Origin: Chondrosia reniformis
Lineage: Eukaryota > Porifera > Demospongiae > Chondrillida > Chondrillidae
Reading direction: 5' to 3'
Assembly (NCBI GenBank): GCA_947172415.1
Contig: OX359193.1
Location: forward strand, 7,744,501 to 7,808,500
DNA: 64,000 bases
Shown here: positions 9,501-22,000 of the stretch, piece after piece
How positions within the stretch are numbered: the first letter of the stretch is position 1
Layout: every line of letters starts with the position of its first letter
Notes under the pieces: generated by a model
Database searches by the model: none
Seen by the model: the letters and a program-made list of their open reading frames with translations, nothing else
Told to the model about the DNA's origin: nothing
Program-made: the position numbers and the translations under genes

Positions 9501-12500
9501 GTATCGCCTGAAATGATGTGTTCCGAATATTCACTGATTCAAAAGAAATCTGCCCTTCCATACACTTGGTCCTCCAGGGGACCTACGTAAGTATATAAGC
9601 ATCATTACATAACAGTCACTTACTTGTTAGGAGCTAGTAATTAAGATGCTTGTCTCATTTTATTCTTTTTCTTTCATCATCTGATGGCATGTTTGCTTCT
9701 GTATGACGACTCTTCTCTTAGTTAACCATCAGACTTATTTTAATACTTTAGTTACACATGCAGAGGTTATTATCTGAAGTGCCAGTGTTGTATTGCATGT
9801 ATGGGTGTATGTATTATATATTATGTGCATTGCCTACTGTGCTGTATACTTTCTAAATGTTGCGTCTGTGTGTAGAATTGATGGTGATCTTGGAGTGTCC
9901 ATTGCTGCACCAGGAGGAGCTATAGCATCAGTGTGCAACTATACTCTGAGGTCCAGTCAGCTCATGAATGGAACTTCAATGAGCTCTCCCAACGCTTGTG
10001 GAGGAATTGGTGGGCATCTTGTTACTGTCTCCTTCCTGTTTATACTGCCTCCTTCCTGTTTATGCTGTCTCCTTCCTGTTTATGCTGTCTCCTTCCTGTT
10101 TATGCTGCCTCCTTCCCATTTATGTCTTCCTATTTTGTGTTTATAATGTCTTCTTCCTGTTTATAATATCTCCTTCGTGTGTCTCTTTAGCTCTGATCTT
10201 GTCTGCTCTAAAGGCGAAGGGAATTCCATACAATCCTTCTCTGTAAGCAGTCTCCACTTGTGAAGATGTAGTCTCTGATGTTAATGGCATACTTTTTGTT
10301 TTGTAGAATCAAGAAAGCTGTAGAGAATACAGCTTCTGCTGAAATCAGTTAGTTATTATAACACACTTTTCTCTGTTACCTGCAACTGTCTCTTATTATG
10401 TTTTTGTTTCAGAAGCTGATCAGTTCTCAGTGGGACGTGGCATACTACAGGTATGAGAGGGGTGTGGCCTGGCATACTACAGGTATGAGAGGGGTGGGAC
10501 GTGGCATACTACAGGTATGAGAGGGGTGTGGCCTGGCATACTACAGGTATGAGAGGGGTGGGGCATGGCATACTACAGGTATGAGAGGGGTGTGGCCTGG
10601 CATACTACAGGTATGAGAGGGGTGGGGCATGGCATACTACAGGTATGAGAGGGGTGAGGCCTGGCATACTACAGGTATGAGAGGGGTGTGGCCTGGCATA
10701 CTACAGATATGAGAGGGGTGGGGCCTGGTTTGTGGTTTCATTTCCTTGCTTAATGATGAGTTGTAGCTGCAGTTAAGGGTTTGTCTAGAGTTGTGCAAGC
10801 TGTGTTGAATGTTATGCAATGTAGGTTGATAAAGCTGTGGAATACCTGGAGGAAGTGTCAAAGTCAGCTAGTCAATCCATATTGAGGCCAAATATCACAG
10901 TATGTCATGATGATATTCATGTGCATACATCATAATTGTATACTGTAGACATTGTTGTTATTTACATGTGTAGTGTTAGCAACTTAGTTGGTGCTATAAG
11001 CTCCCCTTCTCTTGTATAGGTAGCAGTGGCACCCAATCTAAGAGGCATCTACATAAGAGAGCCGGAAGGATTAAGGAAATCTGAATACTCTGTCACTGTT
11101 ACCCCAGTGTTTCCAAAGGATGAAGGTGAGTTTTCTTCAACCATTTATGCAGTCAGAGCAGTTATGTGTACATATAGTATTTGTGCCTATAGTACAGTAA
11201 AGTAAGTAAGTGTAAGTGTTTCTATAGTACATGTACCTATGGCATATGTACCTATAGTAGAATAACCATACATTTATGGATCATAAGATGACGATAAAAG
11301 TATGTACATAAATTTAATCCAATCTTCCCAACCAACGTGTGTCCTCTCCTCCATCATATATAGATCCTAAAGTGAAGCTGGCCTTTGATATAAACCTAGC
11401 TCTGGTCTGCAGTGACAGCTGGATATCAGCACCGAAACACCTCTCTCTACAAAATGGAGGTACATGCATTTTGTACTGCTTGTATTAATGTTAGATTGTG
11501 TTTCCAATGACTGTCTCTCTCTGTAGCCCGCAGCTTCACTGTGACTGTTGATGTAGAAAGTTTGCCAGAAGGAGCACATTTTGGAGAGGTAGGAGGCTGT
11601 CTAGACACTCCCATTTGTGTGGCATGCCCCGCCCTCTCTCCCATTACAGGTCCATGGTGTTGACACTTCAGGTGGTTTCAAGGGTCCACTCTTTAGAGTT
11701 CCTGTCACAGTATTGTCACCTTCAAGGTAGGGCAGACCTTCCCCTTCCATACTCATTGTAGAGCTAGTGTGGTCATCACCATTCTGATTTGTGACGGTTG
11801 TGTATGCATGCTTTAGGTTTCTTTTTTTTGCTATAAATACGTAGTTTGAACAAGCCTGGTAGCTCATTTATAAAGGTTATAGAAATGAAAAAGGAGAAAC
11901 TCCACCGCTATTTCCTTAATACTCCAAACAATGCCACTTACGCTAGTATGTCTACATACAGTACATAAAGTAGACATTAGCAATTGCTCTTAAGTGGTGT
12001 AATATGTTTCTGTGTACCATTTCCATAGCCATTGAGCTCAAGTGTCTGAGTACAGACCAATCAAGTAGGGTCTGTATCCATGCCATCCAGCTGATACCTG
12101 ATTGGTCCTTTAGGAAGACAGAATTCTTTTCATATGACACAGTGAAGACCACCGACAACCCACATCGGCACACCATGTCTATAGTGGTAAGGTCTTCACT
12201 TGTGGAATCTGGTAATTCAAGGAATCTCCTATAACTTAAGGCTTCACTGAAGGTCATCAGTGACTTTAAATGCTAGTTCTTGAATTGAAAGAGCACTACT
12301 TGTTTGTGCATGTATTTACAATTGCATGAGTGCCTGAGATTTCATTCACCTTTTTAAAGTAAAGTGTTTTCTTCCATCTTGAGAATATCATTCTAACATG
12401 GCATATGAGAAATATGGATTTAGGGAGGGAGCCAACTTTCATGAATATGATCTTGTTCCTTGATAGAGTGGCTACACACTGGAGCTCTGTGTCTGTCAGT

Positions 12501-15500
12501 GGTGGTCTGAAGTACGAGATTGTTCAGTTAAGGTCAAACTGACCTTCCACAGCCTCAATCCCTCCTCTACTCAGGTCTCCTTGGTAAGGAAGGGCTAAAG
12601 TAGACATCTTCTTACTGGGTCTATTTATCTCTGTCTCTCTCTCTTTTTTTAGAATGCAGGCTCCTCCTATGTAAGGATTGATGTCAAAGGCGATCTGCAA
12701 GTAGAAGAACTTGCTCCAGAATTCAAGTTGACACACTCTGTACAAGTCAAGAGGTATGTGGTAGATTTATCTGGTGATATTGTAATGAATGCTGAATCAT
12801 GTGACCCAGTGTTGGCTATCTGTTTCCAGACCAGTTGATTCTGTTGTAAAGCCGTTGGGAAACAGAGATCTTCTTCCTGAAGGACAGCAAATGTATGCCC
12901 TCAACCTGACTTACGAGTTTTCACAAGTGAGTGTCTTGTTGTAGAACACTGTAGGATTTACACATGTAAATAAATATTTTCCAATTATTGTATGCTGCAA
13001 AAGGACTATTCTATCCTCAATTAAAATTCTTTCTATATATATATATATAACTTGCACTGTATATATATGTTTATGTCAACTGTAGTCATAGTTAATATGG
13101 GGAAATGGTACTTTATGATTCTTTTGTGAATTTTTTGTGTACTTTTTTAGACATCTACTAAGTCCACTGAAGTGAGACCTTGTCTCACGTTGTTGAACGA
13201 TGTACTGTACGAGAGCCCATATACTAGCCAACTGTGGATGTTGTACAATGCAAATAAGCAGTTTCTGATGGCTGGTGATGCCTATAGGAAGCAGGTATAA
13301 GTGTACAAGTGCACCTATTAGCATGAGGATTAAGTGTTTGTTAACCTCCGTCTCCTTCAGTATTCCATAAAACTGGAGAAGGGTGACTACACTGTGAAGG
13401 TTCAGGTGGGTCTTGATCACATGATGAAAATGGGTCCATGTGCACAGATTAACTAGTTGTGGTTGTCATTATCAGATCCAACATACTGACAAAGCACAGC
13501 TTGATAAACTGAAAGAGATACCCTTGCATCTTGAGTTTGCCCTCCCCTCCTCTTTCTCTCTGGATGTCTATGGTAGTCTGAAGGCATTGCTTAATGGTAG
13601 TCCAAAGTTCAGTTCTTCACAGGTGATTCCTGGCCAGGTCAAACCGCTGTACATTGCTACTGTACCGGATGAAAAGTTAGAGAGGAATTATCTTTAGAAT
13701 CAACTCTGCATGTTGTTTTGTTTGTAATAGTATTATGTATATGCTAAGTATATTGTATATGGTTATAGAGATATACATATATTATATGTATGGTTAGATA
13801 GTATTATATACTACACATGGGTATATGTATATACTATATATATGGCTAGATTACCAAAAGGTGTTGGAGGTACTGAATTTAAAGGGAATTTTGTTTTGCA
13901 GAAAGATGGATCAAAGAAGAATAAGGTATATTGACAAATAGACCTTGATTCCTTATTAGTCTGTAAAGCTCTCCTCTTTAGTTATTTGTATGTATTTCTC
14001 TGTTAGAGCCCTGTGTCATATGAGTTGGAATATGTCACTGTTCCTAAAGCTAGCAAAAAGAGCAAACATTCTTCTCAATCCTCAGAGGATTCTGCAAGCA
14101 AAGAGGTGAGTTTCCTTTAACATTGTCAGCTCCAAGAGAATATTCACAGTTAGGTTATTTATGTGTTTATCAGAGTAAGTGAGATGACACATGGTCGTCC
14201 TGTTCTGTATATGTGGTAATATGAGTAGTGGTAGCCAACGAAGCAATATATTTTTGTTTTGTAGAGTTATGAGAAAGCATTGAAGAATCTGAAACTCTCT
14301 TGGATGAAGTAAGACTGGTGCTCCGCTACATAAATGTAATTTGTTTTCTGTTTGGATATGTAGGAAGAATCCAGAAGTGGTTTCGCCAGAGAGTCTCAGT
14401 ACAGAATATGAGGAAGATTTGGACTATTGCTATGCCAGAGTTCAACTTGCAGAGTCAAAAATAGCAGTGAGTCATATACTATATATTGTGCTTGAAGGAA
14501 GGTCTGTATTAGTATATACATATGTACTTGTACTGTATGTGTATCTTAAATACTATACTGTAGCCTCTGAAAGAGATTAGTGAGTTGGCACAGAAAGTGT
14601 ACAGCAAGGTGAGTCACATGTTTCTATATTTGGAATGCACATGGTTGCTTGGTAACCCAACCTGTCAGTCTGTAACTAACACATTTTGATTTAGATCTAC
14701 CCATATACATGTCTCCTGTCTCTCATCAGATCAATATTCAGGATATCCTCACGTCACTGGGTACCAAGCAGGACTTTTCTGCAGATGCCAGCAAGAGGCA
14801 GAGGTGAAACAAATCTATCAATACTTGTAGTTTGGTAGGATTTATAAATTCAATACTCCTTTGTTTAGTGAACTGGAAAAGCTAAAGAACACCTTAGTAG
14901 CCACTTACCTCATAGAAGTAGGCATACGTACATAGTGTCACTACCAGAGCATAAATGAAATTATAATGTCTTCTCTCTTTCCCTCTAGGCCAAAGCCTTG
15001 AAGAATGAGTTCATAGGTATTACACTAATATATTATAATATATACATGGCCAGTTAATAACCTGTGTAGCATGCATACATTCATCTTCCCTGCCTTACTT
15101 GGTAGTCTCTGACCCAGAAGAACCAGGTGAGCTGGACATTAGTGCAAGAATGAGGGACATTGCATTTGTTTTATATAAGCTTCTCTCATCAAATGAAAGC
15201 AAGGTTAGCCAAGTACAGACAGCCTGGGCTGATGTTGTACTTATAGGTCAAGCTGAGAATATCTTTCCATAATTTGATACAATATACATCATTTTAATAG
15301 ATGAAGCAGTTTAAGCAGTATGAGGCAGAGGTGAAGGGTTATTGTGCTACCGTGGCCAAGTTGATCCAAGAAGAAGGGGCAGATGGACCCTTGTCGAAGG
15401 AGAAGGAACAACAGTTGGTGGAGGTACTAGTGTAGATGTGGTACTCCTCTGATTCACGGTCATGATGTTTGATCTGATTGTAGATATATCAGAGACTAGG

Positions 15501-15573
15501 ATGGAGTCACATTGCTGATTTGAGTGAGAAATGGATCCTGAGACGTCATCCTCCAGACTATCTCTTGTTCTGA
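6538..15573 (+). CDS. TPP2: Tripeptidyl-peptidase II, 40 exons, 1,241 aa
   Basis: A giant cytosolic subtilisin-like serine peptidase that releases tripeptides from proteasome products. Catalytic residues are all visible: Asp42 (DTGVDPG), His267 (GSHGTH), an Asn near 365 in SSSGNNGPC for the oxyanion hole, and Ser452 (NGTSMSSP). Length is close to the ~1,250 aa usual for animals, and the C-terminus PPDYLLF matches the family. Exons: 6538-6696, 6896-7027, 7204-7299, 7356-7463, 7554-7687, 7792-7889, 7970-8035, 8092-8177, 8969-9037, 9102-9178, 9243-9370, 9487-9586, 9876-10009, 10191-10242, 10307-10347, 10413-10450, 10825-10899, 11020-11125, 11364-11459, 11527-11588, 11650-11726, 11845-11945, 12029-12186, 12467-12583, 12653-12753, 12830-12926, 13151-13294, 13361-13405, 13476-13675, 13850-13925, 14007-14105, 14265-14308, 14364-14466, 14564-14608, 14730-14803, 14869-14917, 14989-15016, 15106-15203, 15301-15423, 15484-15573. 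Three introns (8178-8968, 10010-10190, 10451-10824) hold minisatellites. Confidence 0.97.
8259..8919. repeat. 24-bp minisatellite, ~27 copies, in TPP2 intron 8
   Basis: The unit is close to GTCCTTAAGGTGGCCTGTGG plus GTGT. Copies vary mainly at GGCC/GATC and GGTG/GGCA/GGCG. The period is a multiple of 3 and lacks stops, so long spurious ORFs appear on both strands. Each unit carries AAG|GT, the core of a 5' splice site, and the host exon 8 also ends GCTAAG|GTACAG. Confidence 0.95.
10027..10180. repeat. 20-bp pyrimidine-rich minisatellite filling TPP2 intron 13
   Basis: About five good copies and two or three degraded copies of TGTCTCCTTCCTGTTTATGC occupy nearly the whole 181-bp intron between the donor at 10010 and the acceptor at 10190. 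The array may act as an extended polypyrimidine tract. Confidence 0.85.
10438..10725 (+). repeat. 32-bp minisatellite x 9 that includes the exon 16 5' splice site of TPP2
   Basis: The unit begins TGGCATACTACAGGTATGAG and ends with variable GGGGTG(T/G/A)GGCC-like bases. In the first unit the bases through 10450 are the last codons of exon 16 (GlyIleLeuGln) and the GTATGAG after it is the real donor. Seven further copies keep CATACTACAG|GTATGAG intact; the ninth has CAG changed to CAGATATG. All decoys lie inside intron 16. Confidence 0.95.
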
Positions 15574-16060
15574 TTGGTGAACACAGCCTCTCACTATAGT
15601 TGTGTTTTGATAGATGATCAAGAATAACTTATATAGGATAGCTCATAACAATATGGCAATGAAATATATATCTATAGATTTAAAATTTGTGATATGAATT
15701 ATCATTAATATCATTTTTGTGGACCTATGTAATTTCCAAATTAATGGCCGGCTCTAAGTTTGTGATTAAATATTATACATTTTATTATGCAAGTGCACGC
15801 TAGTTAGTATCGCTAAGTGAACTACTAGAGTCTAATTTTATTCTGTTCATGTGCCTGACAACTTTCTTTTTTAGACTTCGATTGAAAGTAATATGTCAGC
15901 TTAGAGAATATATATCTAAGATTATGCATCGAGTACATATTGTTATTATTGGGCACCGCCCTGCTGCAGTCGACACATCATAATCGTAAGGTTAATCAGA
16001 AGGGACAGTGACCTATGCGATTCTTGATTCAGTAGTGGTCGAGTGATAATTGCTGCTTAT
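15574..16060. other. Spacer between TPP2 and the fibrocystin-L gene
   Basis: This 487-bp AT-rich stretch is downstream of TPP2 and upstream of a same-strand gene, so it should contain the TPP2 3' UTR and the next promoter. No ORF or RNA gene is supported. Confidence 0.6.
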
Positions 16061-19000
16061 ATGCCAGCAATACGCATCTGGATGGATCACGTACGATTGT
16101 GTCGATCTCTTTTGCTCGTTTCCTTGCTGGTTCTTCACACCGAATTTGTAGGAGCAACGTGCGGTGGATGTCCTTTCGGTATGTATTATAAATCAGTTCG
16201 TGTTACTGGAGAAATAATTGTAAAGATAATTCGATCACTCGATTCCAACCAAATGATTCACAATAGATCATTACTAACGTTTCAGCCACATACTGTGGCC
16301 ATCAGAGTATAACAAACACAGTGTGTGGCTGAAACGTTAGTAATGATCTATTGTGAATCATTTGGTTGGAATCGAGTGAATTATCTTTACAATGTCTAAT
16401 AGCCAACCTAGAATGTGATTTCGTGGAGATATAATATTTTTTGCTTTGTTTTTCTTCTTTTTTATCTTATTTAAGATGTGTGGGGAGTGTCTCCTCGCGA
16501 CGGAAGCCTCGAAGGTAGAACGCTAGTCACCTTAACAGGATCTGGGTTTGCAGCGAATGGAGAAGGTAGCAACACTGTTTTCCTTTTAATTAACGGAGAA
16601 GAAAGGCTTTACTGCAATAATAACTGGTAAAATCTCTTTCTGAACTCTGTCAATTAATCTCTGTATATGTCCACTCTTAGTGAAGCTATGACTTAATAAG
16701 CTAGTATTTCCTTGTAGGTACCTTACTAACAATGAGAACACTATACAGTGTTTTACCAACCCCTATCCTTACAGACAAGAGTCAACAAGCTCTCCAAATT
16801 TAAGAATTTTTGTTATAGTGAACGGATGCGAGTGCAGAACAGGTTACACTTTTCGTTACAATCGATGGTTAACACCAGAAGTACGTCAACTCCTCCTGCC
16901 TCTGAAATACTGGGCAGTTTTTATTTGTTTGGACTCAATTAGCTAGTTTACAATTAATAATAAAGTATTTTCAAGCTGTATAACATGAAGGCTTTGTGGT
17001 ACATAGAATGTAGAAGAGAAGGAGAAAACTCTTGTATCCTCATCCAAAGCTCTCACTAGCTATAGGTTTATTTCCATATAGGCCTTTACTCTAAAGTAGA
17101 TGTAGCATGTAAGAAAAAATGGTGTATTGATTTTTTCTACTTGTGTCTGATTAGGCAGAGATTAAGATTGTAGTACATACAGATCTAGGATTTCTTGGAG
17201 AAAGTTATTTAACTTGCATATTAAAACATATTTCATAGGAGGGATATGTCTTGCTATAGATGTGTCTCTTGCAGGCAAGGCCTTTTTCTCTTGACTTCTC
17301 TTGACTCTGTTGACACCATCTATTTGTTTACTTATACATCACCCACTTCCTTTGTTTTTATAAGCTAAATATATTCATTGCTCTTCTAACCTAAAATGGA
17401 ATTTTGAAGGAATGTAACCAGACTTTGAATATTTACTACCAATACCATTGATCCAGGTTCTGCAAGTGAGACCATCATCTGTCCCCCCTAACAGTGAGTT
17501 GCTTGTTGGAGGGGTAAGATTCCACCTGGCAGATGACCCTGATGTGAGAAGAGTTAATTTGGATAACATTCAAAGAGTTAATATTGGGAACGATTTCATC
17601 TGTGAACTTCGAAATGAAGAAAATTACCAATATGGTTCCTTCTATTCTATTGGCTATGATTGGATAGGGTGTCACATTGGAGATGTTTTGCCAGGCTTCT
17701 ATAATGCTTCTATAGAATTTGTTACCACAACAAGTGGTGCTAATGGAGCCACTTGGAACCAGAGCTCTTCTCTTGTGCTAGGAACAGACCAGAAGTTATC
17801 TATGATAGAAATATTTCCAGGTCTGTTACCATGATAGCAAAATACGTCCTCTTTATGTAAATTAATCTGTCTGTCTAACGATACATCTGTAGAGCCTTAG
17901 AAAATCTGTTATTCATTACAACTTATACCACAACTGAAGAATCTAAAATCTCTGTGGTACATCTAACACTTGCTAACTCTTCCTTTCTTCTCACTCTTTT
18001 GCAGATATTCATGAGGTAATACCAAACATGGGGAGCATTTTAGGTGGCACTTTTATAGAGATAAGTGGAGCTGGATTTGGAAATAACCCTAATGATGTTG
18101 AAGTTGACGTAGATGGCATTCCTTGTGAAGTTCATGAAATAAGCTACACCTACATAACCTGTAAGACGGGTGCAGCTGAAGTTGGCCATGCTGCTATATC
18201 TGACAGCATGGATGCTTATCCAGAGGTGGAGGATGGCTATCGGTTTATGGGAGGACGAGGGGTGTCTGTGGAACAATATTTTAGCATTGGTGGCTATGAC
18301 ATTTCTGATCTGTACAATTCAGTAAAATTTCCAGATAGCCCTGACAATTATCTAATTCTTCCCTCATTTGAGCCAGAAGTAAATGTTCCAAGTGACCTCT
18401 ACAGGTAATGGATAACTCAGATATAATGCTTTAGAAGCTGTAATTGACCATGTTAAAATGGCATATTCTGTAGATATGACCTTTTTGGTGAGCGATACTC
18501 AGCATTCTTTAGACCCTTGTTCTCAGGAAACCAGACATTCTACCTCTCCAGTGATGATGTTGCAGAACTGTACTTTTCAGAAAACAAGAACATTAATAAT
18601 GTTTCCAAGTAAGTGATGGCACTTGCTACAACTACTTAGAATTGAATTTCTAAGCAAAGTGACAATCTGTTAAATATTCCTCTCCTCTAACCATATACGT
18701 ATATATCATCAAACTGCAAACATTTCTTCCAGACATCTCTATTTCTCTTCAAAGCTTTGTGTCTTCAATCATTCATTGCACATCTTCTTCACAACTATTT
18801 CATTTGTGTATTTCAATATGTCCACTAAGACTATATATATACGTATGTGTGTTGTTTTGACAGGATTGCTGAAGTAACCAGTCCAAACGGGTGGGATCTC
18901 AGGAATTTCTATCAATGGAGTAATTGGAGAAACCGTGGTGACTTGCAACGCAGTGATATGATGGATCTCTCCAATGGTAACAGTTACTTGTTAGTTGCCA

Positions 19001-22000
19001 ACTTCAAAGAAGGTGGAGGGGCTGATTTCTTAAGAGTAAGACAGTACTCAACAGTGCATATAAATATAATATTATGCTTAAATACTTTCTTTCTAGGTTG
19101 GAGTCCATTATCCTGACAATCAGCTCCGCTACAATGAGACCAAACAAGCAATTCGAGAGGAACAGGTGTATTATTTCTCCACCACCCACTCTTATGAAAT
19201 CCAAACCTTTTCCATTCAAAGTAAAGTGCAAGACTTTGACATTAATAGTATGCCCAATATTACTTTGAATTGGGGTGGAAATGCTACAAGTCCCATTCCT
19301 TTAATTGAATTCCAAGATGGGGATATTTGTGAGTTTCTTCTTTTAAATCATTAAGCTTTATAGGATTACTTATACGCATAAAAACTCTGACTACATACTT
19401 GTGTCTGTATTACATAGCACTTAATTACCATATACTCTCTTTGTCCCTTCAGTGAAGCAAAGAATATTGGATTTGTTCAATGCAACTTGTACTGAATCGC
19501 AAGGGAACCATTTTCTAAGTTACTCATTTGAAGAGGGATTGGATGGCTGGCGTGCATGGGGTGGAACATCACCAGAAAGGGTGGAATATGAACAGTTCTG
19601 TGGACACTACTCTATGAAGGTACTGAAATTAACACAGTATATTTTTCATATACGTATTTTGTAGAATAATCAAGGGACATGTTTTCATATTTATATACAG
19701 TTTCTGTGCAAAGTATGTACATATATGAGTGTGTTGTACCTTACATAAGGACTCTTTTATTATGCTTTTGAAGGTCAATGATAACAGAGCTCTTGCTTTT
19801 CATCTGCTATCAGATGGGTGAGTTCATAATTGAACAGACAAAATGGTATATTTATAATATGTTTTTTGCTATGAATCCAAAGTTGCACTATAAATACATA
19901 GATATGTGTGTTATTTTATCTCACAGTATATCTGTCAACTCACCATATCTCTGTATGGCATATAAAATTCCCAATGGGCTGCAAGTAAACTTGAGGTTTC
20001 TGCTAGACAAGAATGAAAACACAGATGGATGTAGCTGGTATTACATGCCATTTGTAAATGGACTAGATCCGTCCTCCTCTAGTTGTACTCTTTCAGCATT
20101 TGAAGCTGATATTGTGGATGACGACAGGTGACTATATACTATATATGTACCCATTTGAATCTTGTATTGCACTTAATATATTGTAATACCTACTGTACTT
20201 ATTAGTTTATGAGTTACTTTATGAAGTGTGTACTATTTAGGAAAATTAATTCTATATACTGTATGATATACGTACATATCTCATTCAGGTGGCATTTTGT
20301 TTGCTCTGATATCTTTGAGACAATTGAAAATATCATTCAAACAGAGTTTACCATTGAAAGTTTTGGTTTCTATGGTAGCAAGGACCCAGAAGGAAAGTCA
20401 TTCTTCATCGATGAGTTGTCCTTTTCTGAACAGAAGAGAAGTATTGAAAATGTATGCATGCTACTTCTATACTGCTGTATAATCTGTATTAACTACTGTA
20501 TATTTATACCGATCTGGTGTGTACAGCAAATATATACGTACGTATGATCTATTTCTGTGGCCATTTTATTCTCAATTAGCAAACTCCAGCTGCCAGGCCT
20601 AATGGCATGTCTCTATATGATATCGATGTTACTACAAACCTCAGAAGTTGGGAAACTGTTAATAATGAGACATTGATAAATATTACCGTACAACTAGTAA
20701 TTCTACCATCCCTGTGTGACTATGAAATCCCGCTGATAGAAATTTCCCGTCAAGATAGCAACGTTACAATGAATGTGTCTAGGGTTCAGAGTGCAAGTGA
20801 ACCTCTCGGTGGAAATTTTACATTTTCATTCAATGGCTACGAAACAGCGCCTATAGCTTACAATGCTCCTACTGAAGAGGTTGCAAACATTTTGGAGAGA
20901 GATATTCCTGGTATTGAAGATATTGTAAGTTGGCAGTCTCTTCTCAGTACAGACAGAGTTGGAAGATATTGTCCTGGAAGAAGACTGACTATCCGATTTA
21001 ATACACTTCCTGGGGATCAACCATTCATGGGTGTTGACACAACCAATTTAACTGGTACTGCCGTTGTGGAGCCAATGTACATGTTTGAGGTATGTCCAAT
21101 GGAATTATCTGCTGAGAATGTTTAGCATTGCATTGAATATCAGCATGTAGTCCACAATGTTGTATGTAGTAACTTGACCAACACTTATGCAATATTACAA
21201 TTACATAGAGCTGGAAGGGAGGTCTCTTTGTTCGACCTCTTCCTGGATACATACTCCAAACTGTAGAAAGAACACCTCAGGTGAGTGAAGACTACGCATA
21301 TATTAACCCAAACTCACCCACTCTCAGTAATTATCAAAATTATAGAGATATTGTTGATGAAATCTTCAGTGATTTTATTACAATGTGTACCTAGGTCCAT
21401 GTAAAGGTCAAAGGTCACCTTGCTGCTTGTGGTGGCAACAGCCCCTCACAGAACAGGAGTGACCATTGTAGGTTTATTTATTCTCCTAACCACACTCCTT
21501 TGGTTACCATGGTGATACCAACTACAATCAGAAAGAATGATACAGTGACCGTCACCGGTGAGCGGTTTGGTGACAATTCTGTTGTGTGGTTTGGTGAGGT
21601 GGAATGCTCGGTTCAAGTGGTTTCTTCCACTGAAATTACTTGTGTTGCTGGTAGTGGCATGGCGGGTAGAAAGCAGGTGATGGTACGAGATGAGAAGGGT
21701 CTAGCTAATGCCTCTTCTGTGGTGGTAGACTACAGTGTTGGTGTAGACACAGTCAACCCTATGTCTGGCGGATTAGGAGGAGGGTTACTAGTAACTTTAG
21801 CAGGAAGTGGATTTTCCAGTTCCACTAGCTGCAGTGGGGCATCAGCTGAAAGTATGAAGATTGTGGTTTGGATTGGAAGTGAAGAATGTCAGATAGTGTC
21901 TGCTAGTTCAACCCACATTTCCTGTAGGACACCAGCTCATCCATCTAGTGTAGCAGAGAGTGTTAATGTTACTGTTCAAGTCACATGTTGTGATGATTCA

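Larger units (their letters stand above)
16061..19328 (+). other. PKHD1L1: Fibrocystin-L block 1: signal peptide, TIG 1-3, PA14 (exons 1-8)
   Basis: Exons 16061-16178, 16476-16626, 16718-16880, 17457-17820, 18005-18404, 18474-18608, 18864-19035, 19097-19328. TIG domains are marked by GRTLVTLTGSGFA and GGTFIEISGAGFG. PA14 runs from ~355 to 580 (YDLFGERYSAFFR, FYLSSDD-AELYFS, then LLVANFKEGGGADFLRVGV). PA14 domains often bind glycans; the ligand is unknown here. Confidence 0.88.

Noticed and set aside
8259..10725. CRISPR-like arrays
   Set aside because: Direct repeats have no unique spacers and lie in introns of a eukaryotic gene; they are minisatellites.
16240..16312. Coding extension of fibrocystin-L exon 1 through the palindrome
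   Set aside because: A clean donor at 16179 and an in-phase exon 2 at 16476 remove it.
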